Both the position numbers and the translations under genes were made by a program. From contig JBCNJP010000006.1 in assembly GCA_039602395.1 (NCBI GenBank), positions 54,153,502 to 54,217,501 of the forward strand: a DNA stretch of 64,000 bases, read 5' to 3'. Below, one piece after another: positions 43,001 through 55,279 of this stretch; within the stretch, counting starts at the first letter, position 1; the number at the start of each line of letters is the position of its first letter. A model generated the notes under the pieces. That model made no database searches, was not told the DNA's origin, and worked only from the letters and a program-made list of their open reading frames with translations. The stretch is from Deinandra increscens subsp. villosa (lineage: Eukaryota > Streptophyta > Magnoliopsida > Asterales > Asteraceae).

Positions 43001-45734
43001 GTTAAGTGAGTATTAAGGAAAAATATTTTATAAGGCCGTTAAATGTCACTCGTAACTATTAGTGAGTAATAAGGACAATGATTATCTCTCAAAGAACTCT
43101 TTAGAAAAGGAATTCTTATCTTGTTAATAGCATTTAGAAACCAACAATTTATAACGTTTAATTTCTCCTTTCGGATTTCAGTTTAGTTATGGAAAACTAA
43201 ACCTCTAACGTTATTCTGATTTACGGAATTAAGCTCATTTATGATAGCTTTATTCCATCAGATGATTTGATTGATCGTTAATAATGGCTTTTAGTATAAG
43301 AGATATGATTAGTAATCTTTCCAATATCCATGTGATTAAGGTAGGTTCATAACCATCAAAGTTAATAGAAAATTTATGTCTTGATGACCTACTAAGCTGG
43401 ATCTAACGGGTTAAAGAAAAATATTAATAGTTTCATAGATTTCCTCTTGAGCATTTAAGTCAGTTATATTAGGAGTAACATTATTTCTAAGTGTGTGGAA
43501 GTGGATTAGTGTTATAGTAGCGTGGTGTACAAGAGGTGTAATCGGAGTCAAATTCAGAGTTTAAATTTAACTTTGTCTCTCCCCCCGCCTCTTGTACTTT
43601 CAGGCAAGTCATGAGTAAGAACTTTTCACTGCCCCCACTGACCTTAGAAGACAAGTCATAGATAAGGACTTGGACTGCTCCCACTAATCTTAGAATTCCT
43701 TAGGAACTTGGCATGCAACATGCTTAGTGTTGAGGATTTTTAAGGTTTAATTGCGGCTAATAACTAATCGTATGGTTTATACTTGGTTTCCTTCATGTCC
43801 GGATTTCAGATGGAATTTCAGGGACATATTTGGTAACCTTATTTTAGCATATGAGATGTTGTATTTAGAGCCTTGGTCTATAGATGTATAACTTAGATAA
43901 CATATTTATGATCATATCTATAAGGATACTTAGATGCATAACTTAATGATGTATCTTTAGAAGTACCATACATGATCTACTGGTTCACACTACTATGATC
44001 CTAATGTATTTGAGAGTGTTACCATTATTTGTATGTCAATCTTAGTATTAATCTATTAGATCTAATCTCACAACTTTCATTTTATGGTTAAGTTGATTTT
44101 CAACTTTATCCTTAAAAGTTTTAGGTGAGAAAGATTAAATACAAGAATAAATAATCAGTTGTGTGAGTGATGATTAATTTATGCCTGAATGATCCATCTC
44201 GGGATAAGATCCACTAATATGTTTGAGTTTTGGTAAGTTAGAACTCTTAGTGGAACCTTGTACATTCCCTTAACACATGTATTCTCTTTGTTAAATTCTC
44301 ACTTTATGTGATAACAAAGATTGTGAACTTAAATAATCTAGTTATAAGTTATAAAGATTTCAGTCCACATAAAGACAACTAGATAAGTATAACCAACAAC
44401 TTTGAGAGGTTAAGTTAATAGTGATATTGTCATAGTCATGTGAAACCTTATAATCGTCGATGTCTTACTATAGTAATGATACTAAGTTCCAAGTGATGTT
44501 GGATCATAATAAGGTATCATTAAGTGTAGTACAATGATAGATTTTCATAGTTTGTACAACTTTGACATTAATTTTATCACTTACTCTCGTTATAGTTGTT
44601 GTTTGGTTTATTTCTAGTGTATGGATTGTAAGAGATCTTTATAAAAACTAGTTGTAATTCATTGCGTTAGTATGAGAATTAATGGACACAATTATCATTA
44701 TCGACTATTCTTTGTTAGCCATTTGTTCCATTAAGGAACTTATAACTGGAAGTTTTCTTGTATCTTATTTAGAGATTAGAACTATCCTCCTTATTTAAGT
44801 TATTTGTATTGTATAAGGGTTAGTGATAATGAGGCGAACAAATCTGGTTTTCTAGTTTAAGGCATTATTTATCCTTTATGCACAATGTTATCACACACTC
44901 GCTTTCCTTTTGGTACTTATAAGTGTGATGGCTAATTTTAAGTAGCATGTAATTGTGCTAAGAAAGGATTCACTAAGAAATGCACTAGAAATTTTTTAGC
45001 GTGAAACATGTGTAAGCCCTTTTAAGATAAGGGTCGTGTTTTTCAATTATTATAATATGTTCACAAAATCATTAACCTAATTTACACTTTGTACTAAGCA
45101 TCATTTGACGTAAGGTGTTTGCATGCATTTAATAAATTCTTTTGAATTTTATTACTTACATGATGTTTAGATTAGGAAATCTGAAACACCTCCCCCGATA
45201 GCATTGTTTAAAGGGATTTTGATTATCATGATAGACAATTTGAATAGACTTTACTCGCTTTTAATGTTCTGGTTGTAAAACCTTTTATCAGAGAGAGTAA
45301 TTAAGAGTCTTTTGTCTTAAGATATAATCAAGATCATTATGATGAGAGGAAAACTATTTATGAAAAACGTTTAGTGATTATAAATTTAGAGTGGATTAAT
45401 TATGGAGATTAAAGGTTAAATTAGTTTGAAAAGAAGATCTAAGAGTGATTCTAAGGGGTACTTAAAACTAAGGCACAATCAATAATGCATAGTCATGAAC
45501 TAAGGCATAATAATAATAACGTGTTATCATAAACTAAGGCATAATAATCATGATAAATAATAATAATAATGTACAATTATAAAACAAAAGAAGATGTGAT
45601 ATAGTCTGTTATAACACCAAAATAACAGACTAGTTAGGTTCTACTTAAATGAATTGGCTTTCGCGTTGGTTACTTGCCTATCACCTAAGCATTATGAACA
45701 AGATAAGAGTATGTGCATAAAGTGATGTATCACA

Positions 45735-46185
45735 TCAGCGTTGGCCAAAAATGACATATCTAAGCTTTATATACAAATTAGGTTCGCTGAATACATGTGC
45801 AACTAATCAGCGTTGGCCAGAAGAGAAACACTTGTATGTGTAAGGCGAATGCTTAATTTTAGTTGATGAACATTGCAAAAACAACGAATCATCGTTGGCC
45901 AGAATCGAGGTTTTAAAGATGTTATCAAGTTAAGCAAATAAATTAGTTTAATTTAAATAAGTCAACTTGTATTGTAAAATTGAATGACATTAGTGAAGGT
46001 AGTAAATCTGCTTTGGCCAAAATTACCACTTTTGAAGATGTCATCAACTTTATTGAGACAAGTTAATAAATTAATCTAATTTTGATTGTAAATCAGTGTT
46101 AATAAGTTGACTTGTAAGATGAAGTTAAATGACATTATATATGTAGGTAACAAATCCGCTTTGGCCAGAATTGAAACCTTATTAG
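45735..46185 (-). repeat. Leader subrepeats of copia B
   Basis: Five plus-strand copies of a cg(t/c)tttggcca(g/a)aa-type core (cgttggcc / ctttggcc), at about 45738, 45809, 45892, 46009 and 46158, each followed by 70-150 bases with matching agatgt, aagttaa and gacaagt blocks. In sense orientation the core is ttctggccaa(a/c)g, the same unit as in the copia A leader (9050-9610). Confidence 0.65.
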
Positions 46186-46408
46186 ATGTCCGTTATTAAG
46201 TTAAATGAGACAAGTCAATTAGTTACCTGATTTTTTAATTGGTGTTAGGTTTTGTAAAACATAAGTTTGTAAGGTTTATACAAAACATGATTAATAGTAA
46301 GCCCCCGTTTTCGGTCAGAAATAAGATCTTGGTTGAAAAAAGAGTCTCCGGTTGAAAATTGAGTTCCCTTTTCGAAAATTAGGTATGCGGTCGAAAAGGG
46401 GGTATCCG

Positions 46409-46545
46409 ATCGAAAAAGGGGTGTATTGATCGAAAAGCAGGTGTCCTGATCGAAAAGCAGGTAACATGATCGAAAAGCAGGTAACCTGATCGAAAAGCAT
46501 GTAACCTGATCGAAAAGCATGTGTTCAGATCGAAAAGCAGGAATA
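46409..46545 (-). repeat. 20-bp minisatellite in copia B leader
   Basis: About six or seven units of gatcgaaaagcaggtaacct with small changes (plus-strand reading). Related gatcgaaaag cores continue on both sides (46320-46405 and 46870-46980). The array is open on the minus strand in several frames, which produces spurious ORFs such as 46245-46520. Confidence 0.85.
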
Positions 46546-46659
46546 GAAAAGCTGACTTTTCGATCGGGCAGAGTGACGGCTTAGTCGAGAAGCAGTGACG
46601 AGCCGAAAAATCCACTTTTCGATCGAATCGATGACATGGGACTAGCCACAGAATCCGAT

Positions 46660-46862
46660 CGAAAAGCCAGTCGAAAAGCCGGTAGAAAAGCCGGTAGAAA
46701 AGCCAGTAGAAAAGCCGGTAGAAAAGCCAGTAGTAAAGCCGGTAGTAAAGCCGGTAGTAAAGCCCGTAGTAAAGCCGGTAGTGAAGCCGGTAGTAAAGCT
46801 GGTAGAAAAGCCGCTAGTAAAGCCGGTAAAAAAGCCGGTAGTAAAGCCGGTAGAAAAGCCAT
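46660..46862 (-). repeat. 12-bp minisatellite in copia B leader
   Basis: About sixteen units of aaagccggtagt/aaagccggtaga (plus-strand reading; sense CTACCGGCTTTT). The 12-base period leaves all frames open. The plus strand therefore shows a KAGRKAGSKAG repeat and the minus strand TGFSTGFTTGF or LPALLPAFLP repeats. None has gene context. Confidence 0.9.
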
Positions 46863-47169
46863 ATGGCCCAATCGAAAAGCCGATCGAAAAACCATATGGT
46901 CCGATCGAAAAGAGGGACAAAGTCACAGTTTCGATCGAAAAGTAAGCTTTTGATCGAGAATTGGTATTTCGATCGAAAAGATAATAATCTCTCGAAATCA
47001 GTTAGGGTTTTGTGATAAAAACGAATTAGGGTTTTGTGATTAAAACCGAATTAGTGATTAAGACGAATTAGGGTTTTCAGATTTAAAACAGATTCGAAAA
47101 CCATGTCTGATTTCGTGGATGGCAAGAATATGAACGAAAACAGATTTATGATTCGATTGAGCAACATAT

Positions 47170-47181
47170 GCTCTGATACCA
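47170..47181 (-). promoter_or_regulatory. Primer-binding site of copia B (tRNA-iMet)
   Basis: The complement reads TGGTATCAGAGC, two bases inside the 5' LTR at 47184. It sets minus orientation. Confidence 0.9.
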
Positions 47182-47183
47182 CA

Positions 47184-47592
47184 TGTTGATCGAATCCTGA
47201 ATCATTATAATAAATAAACAAATAATACAATAAAGATTACATGTTGGTAGGAGAGTTCACGTCAGCGGTCAGATGATCCATCCTGTGTTGCCTTGGTCGA
47301 GTTCCCCTTTAGGTTGTACGGTTAGGATGGCTAAGGTGGATGAGGTCCACGAAATTGTTAGAGAGGGAGAGAGATATCAAGAAAATATGTAGGTGATTAG
47401 TAGGTGGTGTTTTTCTCTCCCTATGATCTTTATTTATAAACTCAATGGGAAACCCTAATCCTATCAATAAGGGCAATTATGTCTATCAAATAAATGCCTG
47501 ATAGGGTTAAATTAGGTAATAAGATCATTGATTATTTAAGATAAATGATTTAGGCCATAAATATAATTATATATATATATATTATTCCAACA
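47184..47592 (-). mobile_element. 5' LTR of copia B
   Basis: 409 bp; complement starts TGTTGGAATAAT and ends TCGATCAACA. The TATA region (complement of 47440-47455) reads ataaataaag rather than the tataaatagag of the other LTR. It has shorter TA and GA tracts than the 3' LTR. Confidence 0.9.
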
Positions 47593-48438
47593 TGTTTGTC
47601 GCCCAATTGCCCAAAGACAACAGAATAATCGAGGGAATTTGAAAGATTCTTCTTGTGTTGGATCGAAATTGTTTGAAAAAGGATACGATTTGAAGTTTCT
47701 TTTGGGTGTTAAAGAAGAAGAATCTACAAGAAAAAGAAAAAGAATGGTGGGTGCAATGATTTGAAGTTTCTTTCCAGCCCTCTGTTTGTCCAACGATTTT
47801 GATGGTGGTCACCGGAAAATTTATGTGATGGTGGTCGCCGGAAAGTTAATGATGGCCGATGATATCTGATGAAAGATTTGTTGTATTTTAATAAATTTAT
47901 TATTTACATAAATAGTCCCTAAATAGTTTATGCTCCTTTAGTAACTTATTAATTTACATAAATAGACATGATGTGTAAAATGACTAATATACCCTTAGAG
48001 TTAACAGAAAAATTTAACTTTGTTAGTCCTAAGGATCTCAACTTGTAACAAAATGCAAACCTCATGCGAGATTTGTTAATAATCTAAAAAAATGAACTCA
48101 AGTAGTTAAAATCGTCAAACCACATGAACGTAAATAGTATTTAACTCTAATTTATAAAAGAGAAATGATGCGAAAAAGTACAAAATTTTTTTAAAAAAAA
48201 AGTCAAAATAAAAGAAAAGAAAAAACAAACATGAAAGTTACAGATTTGGTTCTTTAGGGGTAAGACAAAATTGTATATTTTATAAAAATACAGAAGTTAG
48301 TATAAATGATGTAATCCTTTAGAAAAGTACAATTCGTAAAGGATGATTATGACGTTGTTTAAACATAAAAGGTTAAAAGTTTGTATATAAGCATAATAAT
48401 ATATTTTCTGTAATTTAGTCTTCACAAAAAACAATCAC

Positions 48439-50791
48439 CTTAACGGTTCTTGAACATGAAGCGAGAAGTGAACCGGTAGGATCCCATTTGATAGCCTTAA
48501 CTACATCCTGAAAAAACATTCAAAAACTTTCGAGATAATAGACAATTATAAATACTGGAATATATTATTATTATTGTTATTATATTATTATTGTTATCCA
48601 TAGAATCTTAGTGTCCCGTACGATCGTTAAAATTTTTTTTTTCGTAAGATCATATGGGTTTATACGACCGTTCAGGGTATGTTTATATATCAGATTACAT
48701 ACATGTATTTTGGACCTTAAATAAATATAATTATTTTTCTATATTTATTATACTCTTTAAAGTTGTATCGTGACCGAATTTATTAATAGAATTTAGAAAT
48801 AAATTATTTATCATTTTAGAAGTAAAATAGATACAAGAAGATTAGATACCTCTTATTAGGGGTGTTTATCGTTGGGATTCAAACTGTGAAACCGCTCAAA
48901 CCGGTTATTGGTTTGGTTTCGTGATCGGTTTTTTATCTAACCTAATGGTCGGTCGGTTTTAAAAGTTTCAAACCGTAATGAACTGTTTGATTTACGGTTT
49001 ATACCAAAGACTGGTCGTAAAAAACCAAAAACCAGTCGTAAAAAACTAGACTGAACCGTATACATATATTATACGTATATGTATATATATAGATAAATAA
49101 ATTTGTTGATCTATTTTGTTGTATTGAACTTATGTGTTTTGAAATCATTCAATAAGTGATTTAAGTTTTAAGTGTTCAAAATTTAAAAGTAAAAATAAGA
49201 GATTCAGGTAATATATGACCTCTCTTATTTTGAAATACTTGGACTTTAGTATATTACAGTTTGCATTTTGAACTATAAGAGTTAGAGAATGCTTTGTTTT
49301 TGGAGGTTACATGTCGTATTTATGTTTAAAGTTCAAATATTAATAGCATTTAGTATTAGCAATTTAGAGTGCAATTTAGAGGTGGTAACTAGTAAGTATA
49401 CAACTATCACCTCGTATGTAATATAAGGTTGCATCGACTACTTTTTTTTTTTAAGTTTTATTATTCTAAACTTGTATGGAAAGCATAAAGAGTACAAACC
49501 GTGAAACCAAACCGGACGTAGTGGTTCGGTTTGGTTCGGTTTTAAATTTTAGCATTATTACAAACCGTAACTAACGGTTTGACCTAAAAACCATATAAAC
49601 CGGACCGTAAACACCCCTACCTCTCATATACTTAAAAGCTTGACTCCATTTACAATTTTTTTTATCGAAACCATTTATAGTATTATGGTTTGTATAAAAT
49701 CACCATGCCATCAAATCATAGTGCAAACTCTTGGTTGCAAACCAAGATTTGCAGACCAAAACTGACACATCGTGTTTGCTAACCACCTATTGCAACCGAA
49801 CCTGACTTTATTCCATCCAAGCCCCCCAAATCATGTTTGGAAACCACGTTTTCACCTCTTTTTGTAAACTTTTTTGGTGGACACACCATTTTTTAAATAA
49901 AATCTCAAAATGAATACAAGAAATTTATACAAGATAGTTGCATGATGACAAGGGATTTACAGACCTCTTTAGTATGGCCTTTCAAAAGAGTCACGTCAAA
50001 GTTGGGAATAAGAGCAGAAATAGGTCCTAATGTTAAATTGGTGTCGATTTCCATTGGATCTGGTGGTCCTGCTTCACATTGCAAGAAACTTATTAAAGCA
50101 ACATCTTAATTATGAACAAGAACGTATTCAAATTCGAAATCTCCAACTATTTATTTCATCATGTATCTGTGTTGGAAGATTCTTACCACCACCGTATTCA
50201 CATGTATCGGATTCATCATGATGAGCTACGTCATTATACGACGGTGCCCAATTGTAACTGGAACTACTGTCGGTGAGTTGAGAATCCCCTCTGCCACCTG
50301 TTAGAGAATTGATATGGTGTAAATTCACGGGTGTAAATAAGTCGAGCTGCTCGTGAGATACTCATTGCTGAGTTTTAAAACTCACTGTTGTGTTTAAAAC
50401 TCACTACAACTCTAAAAATCGATGTTCTATAAAACTCATTGAAAATTACAAAACTCACTACAAAACTCACTATTAAGTTTAAAACTCACTATTGTGTTTA
50501 AAACTCACTACAATTTTAGAAATCGACGTTGTATAAAACTCATTAAAAATTATAATTTCAAATAAAGAAAATAAAAAATAAAGAAAAAACTAAAAACATT
50601 AGAAATAAACCCTAAATTAAAATGTAAAGATTGAAATATGACAAAAAAAAACAAAAAAAAAACCAAATTCAATAATGAATTTTATAATTTTTAGTGAGTT
50701 TTATAGAAAAATATAAGGGTCTACGGGGTCTACACTTTTTAAGGGGTCTACAATGAACATTTGACTATCTATATATATATATATATATATA

Positions 50792-50832
<41 letters not shown>

Positions 50833-51283
50833 TGATCACTGGAAAACCTCCTAAATATGAGAAAACCCGGAAAACCTGAGTATTTTAGTAAAATACCTAT
50901 ATAATGTTTTTTGGTTTGTCCAACTTTGATTTGAATTTCCTTATTTATCTCTTCATTTCGTCTCTTTTTTACGTATAACACCAGAAAATATTGTTACACA
51001 TATGTAGCTATAGCGACGATAGTTACACATGTGTAACAAAAATGACTATGTTACACTTGGTGTAACATGTTTAAATAAAGTTCAATTTATTGTTTAGAAG
51101 TAATGTTACACTAAAATGACTATTTTACACCTGGTAGCCTTTAAACCTAAAAAACACCACAAAAAAATCGAGAAAAAAAAATATTTGTTTACCTCGTTTT
51201 TTAAGAGTTTTCATGGTTTCCTCAACTCAAGTGATTTCCCATTTTACCCTTTCTCTCTCTCTCCCTCTCCTCTCTCTCTCTCA

Positions 51284-51353
<70 letters not shown>

Positions 51354-53972
51354 GTTGAGTTCACTTAAAAACCCCAATTATCCTAAAAACCTAAAAACCC
51401 CCATTTTATTAAACTCTTTTCCTTTTTTCTATACCTCAGAACACAGAACACGTACAACGACCTCCTCCAAGAGGGATCTTGAAGAAACCGGCAACTTCTG
51501 ATCGCCTCTCCGGCGACCTCCGATCGCCTCTCCAGCGACGACCACCATTCCAGAAAGCTTAGCCTCCGACCGCTATTCATTCGAGGGCCGCGCTAACTAG
51601 GTTTAAGAGCCTCGGTTTCTTCTTGGTCCGAACAACATACGACGACGGATCTAGGGTAAAGTGTTGCATCTCCGACGACGAGCACCACTTTCGTTGACAG
51701 CGGTGGGGCGGTGGTTGCTCCGGCTAGCAAAATTAGGGTTAAAAGAACGATTGGACCCGCAAAAGAGGTTTATTGAAATACTAGCCGATTACAAATAGTT
51801 CAAAAGAGGTTATGTTTTTAAGTGAGTTTTAAGTGAGCTTGAAGAAGTTTTGGAAGCAACTCAACCTCCTGAGTTTCAAAGATGTATGGTGCCTTTGTTT
51901 CTCCAACTTGCCCGTTGTTTGAGCAGTTCACATATTGAGGTAGATTTTCAAAAAATGTTATTGCTTTATAGATACGTGCTTAAATGTTTTAAATTCATAT
52001 TAAAGATTTACATTCTAATGTATACTAGTTGATACAGATACTTTTAGCTATAGGTAGCAAAGTAGATGGTTCACAGGGGTTGGGTAACATTGTAACAGGT
52101 CAATATGGCTCATTTTTACTACGGGTTGAAAAGAGTGGGGACGATGTGGATCAGCATACACATTTTTGTCCATCGTGTAAACCGTTTATCTTTTTAGGGT
52201 ACGAGCGATCAAAACCGGTGTCGATATATATATCTCCTCCGGCGAAACGAGTCAGTTGTTCTAATCATTTTGGTTTTTGTTGAATTATGCTAGAGTTTTC
52301 TTGAGTTTTGGTTTTGTGATAATCATTTTGAATACTAAAACAGAGGTCTTGTATTGACTCAAATGGTGTAATGTTTTTGCTTGATAGTATAATATTTATT
52401 AGTGGTCATAAGGGCTTCTTTGTGTTCCTAAGCAAACATGTAACTCGATCGTAATTTCTATCGGTGAACTTCATTTTTTTTAACATGACTACTCCTTAAT
52501 CGTAAAATGAAACAAAGCCAATAACCAATGCTCATAAGCTTTATTATGTTTCATGGGGCATGAGATTATTTGAAAATATCAGATTGATTGGTAGTATGAA
52601 GTTAATAAGAATAGTCTGGGATTTATTTTCATGGTGTAGTAACTATTGTTGGATTGGACTCGAATATATCTTAGTGTTTTTATTCATGTTAAAGATATCA
52701 TTATACTTGCATACAATTGTTTGCTCATGCGATGGTTAATTTGGTTTGATTGCCATATGTTTTTCGACCAGAGTTTTCGTCCATATGCTTATAAGACCGT
52801 TACTAATGGTGAGGAGAATATATGCGTTGTCAGGCCAAATGTCAGGTACAAAATTCGGATGAATATCGTCAGGACATGGCTTTAAATCAAGAGATTAACC
52901 AAAGATATGAGACATAAAAATAAGGAAATAGATGAAACTTGGAGGTGAATGCACTAAAGCGCAAATAATTGTGGATGAATGACAAATTGTGATGGGTCAA
53001 GATGTGGGATTACAGATATATACAATTCAAATTATGGTGGGTAATGACTTATTATGTTTTCAAGTGAAAAAAAAATAGAAGAAGAAACCTCTAAAAGGAA
53101 GGGCTAGGACATGTGGAAGGAAAGGCATAAGGCTTAAAAGGTGTAAGTGGAAGAAATAGGATGACACAAGAGGGAATCATTGATACAAGGTGCCAAAGGG
53201 AAGAAGAGATTGAATACATGGCGCGTGGATTTTTTTTTTTACTTATGTTTTGTATGTTTCGTCTACTTGTTTTTTCTGTTTTCTCTATTATGATTCTACA
53301 TTTGTATTTTGTTATTTCCTAGTACCTTGCTAGTTCTTTAATGAACTGTCTATGCCGTTAAAAAAAAAACCCATTGTTTCAGAAAAATGCAAAAAGAAAA
53401 AAGAAACAAATGTATGGACAAGCCAAGTAAGAGCCACTTTGAGTTATTGGTATCATACACAAACTTATGTTACATATATGCAACATACAGTTATGTTGCA
53501 TATATGCAGTAGTGTAGCAGCACGGCAATGTTGCATATATACAACATAACCATGTGACATATAGACAACACAACCATGTTGCATATACACAACACACTAT
53601 GTTGCATATATGCAACACAGTAAGAGCCACTTTCAACTATTTGTATCATACACAAAGTTATGTTGTATATATGCATCATATAGACATGTTGCATATATGC
53701 AAGACACGTTGCAAATACGTAAGACACATGTTGCATATAGCAACACAGTAAGAGCCACTTTCAACTGTTAGTATCACACACAAAATTATGCTACATAGAT
53801 GCATCATATAGGCATGTTGCATATACATAAGACAACATAATTAGTTTGGTGTATTTACACATATATATGCAACAAGGGGGTTGAGGTGGGGGGGGGGGGG
53901 GCGTGTTATATATATGCAACACAAGGATGTTGCATATATGCAACACTGGGTGGGGAGTGCGTGTGTCAGTGT

Positions 53973-54004
<32 letters not shown>

Positions 54005-54703
54005 TGTGGGTTAGGGGTTATATATATGCAGTATAATTATGTTGCATATATGCAACACTGGGTGGGGAGTGCGTGTGTCAGTGTGTGTGTGTGGGGGGGG
54101 GGGGGGATGTGGGTTAGGGGTTATATATATGCAGTATAATTATGTTGCATATATGCAACACGGAGGGGGGGGGGGGTAGGGGTGGGGGTGGTGGTAGCTG
54201 GGATGCGGGTTAGGGATTATATATGCAAAATAATTATGTTGCATATATGCAACACGGGTTAGGAGTTATATATATGCAGTACAGTTATGTTGCATATATG
54301 CAACAGGAGGGGGGAGGGTAGGGGTGTGGTAGCTGGGATGCGGGTTAGGGTTTATATATATGCAAAATAATTATGTTGCATATATGCAACACGGGGGTGG
54401 ATGGTAGTTGGGATGTGGGTTAGAGGTTATATACATGCAATATAATTATGTTGCATATATGCAACACGGGGGAAGGGGGGGGGGGGTTGGGTAGGGGTGG
54501 GAAGAGGAGGAGGTGTTGTAAATATATGAAACATGGTGGGAGTGTAATAGTGATAATATTGAAATTTAAATATTAAATTACTTTATTACCCTTAATTTAA
54601 GTGGTTTTTAGGTTTTTAGGCTAAGGAGGGGTTTTCACATGATCTAATGGTGAAAAAGGGTGTCTACATGTCTACACTTATGAGGGTGTCTACAATGAAC
54701 TTT

Positions 54704-54769
<66 letters not shown>

Positions 54770-55241
54770 TAAAAGATCCGTGTAGACCCCTTATTTTTTG
54801 TAGACCCCGTAGACCCCTTATAAAACTCAATAAAACTATTAAAACTCAATAAAAATAAAACTCAGTTTTGTTAATTTAGTTTTTTTATTTACAATAAGCT
54901 TTTAAGAACAAAAAAGACAATTAAAAAAAAAGAAAAACGAAAAACATTAAAAATTGAACATTTTAAGACAATGAGTTTTAAAAATCAATGAGTTTAAAAC
55001 TCAATAAACTCAATAAAACTCAGTGTTGCGTTTAAAACTTATTATTTTAAAACTCATTGTCTTAAAATGTTCGATTTTTAATGTTTTTTGTTTTTTTTTA
55101 ATTAATTAATTTATTTTTTTGGTTCTTAAAAGCTTATCGTAATAAAAAAAAACCAAATATACAACACTAAGTTTTATTTTTATTGAGTTTTATAGGGGTC
55201 TACGGGGTCTACAAAATTTAAGGGGTCTACACGGAACCCTT

Positions 55242-55279
<38 letters not shown>

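Larger units (their letters stand above)
41181..47597 (-). mobile_element. Copia B: complete structure, dead coding region
   Basis: LTRs 41186-41632 and 47184-47592, a perfect 5-bp duplication TGTTT (41181-41185, 47593-47597), a primer-binding site and a polypurine tract. The LTRs differ at perhaps one base in twenty plus microsatellite length. The 5.5-kb interior contains only shattered gag-pol. It is the same family as copia A. Structure is perfect while coding is ruined, so it probably moved using proteins made elsewhere. Inserted into the MULE at 40864-48147. Confidence 0.9.
40855..48156. mobile_element. Mutator-like element (872 bp) interrupted by copia B
   Basis: Termini GAGTTAAATAC (40864) and GTATTTAACTC (48147), with about 220-base inverted arms (gtccatgtggtttg...gtttgtattttg and its complement). 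It has a perfect 9-bp duplication TAATTTATA (40855-40863, 48148-48156). Copia B with its own 5-bp duplication sits inside, so the pre-insertion element was about 0.87 kb. The unique part on the right (47600-47880) has gene-like ccggcgaccaccatc-type DNA (complement), perhaps captured. No transposase. Confidence 0.9.
51351..54705. mobile_element. (TA)n-flanked element 2 with captured gene DNA
   Basis: The segment between two TA tracts. Near both ends the phrase cctaaaaacctaaaaacc appears in inverted orientation (51384-51402 plus; 54600-54622 complement), with aaaacccc-type DNA outside it, suggesting imperfect terminal inverted repeats. Inside: GC-richer 5'UTR-like DNA (51430-51720), a PP2A B' exon fragment, unrecognised ORFs (52029-52283, 52646-52885), a LINE tail and a palindromic satellite. 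Rice Micron elements are likewise flanked by (TA)n; whether this is related is unproven. Confidence 0.4.

Noticed and set aside
46245..46520. Repeats of 20 bp considered as a CRISPR array
   Set aside because: Units are contiguous with no unique spacers, and this is plant nuclear DNA with retrotransposon context. It is a minisatellite.
46636..46953. Lysine/alanine/glycine repeat ORF (plus) and leucine- or phenylalanine-rich repeat ORFs (minus)
   Set aside because: All derive from a 12-bp minisatellite whose period is a multiple of three, so every frame stays open. They lie in the untranslated leader of a decayed copia element.
41186..47592. Element first read as plus-strand
   Set aside because: The primer-binding site lies beside the right LTR as its complement and the polypurine tract beside the left LTR, so the element is on the minus strand.
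47536..47812. 85- and 76-codon minus ORFs as a captured gene in the MULE
   Set aside because: One runs into the LTR microsatellite, and neither shows a known motif or splice sites. The gene-like composition is noted in the MULE entry instead.
53352..54139. Repeat ORFs reading LHICNT / VAYMQH on both strands
   Set aside because: By-products of the palindromic TTGCATATATGCAA satellite. No start context, splice sites or composition expected of coding DNA.
53455..54535. Palindromic repeat considered as a replication origin or centromeric satellite
   Set aside because: About 1 kb only, irregular unit lengths and inside a chain of transposons. Nothing supports either role.
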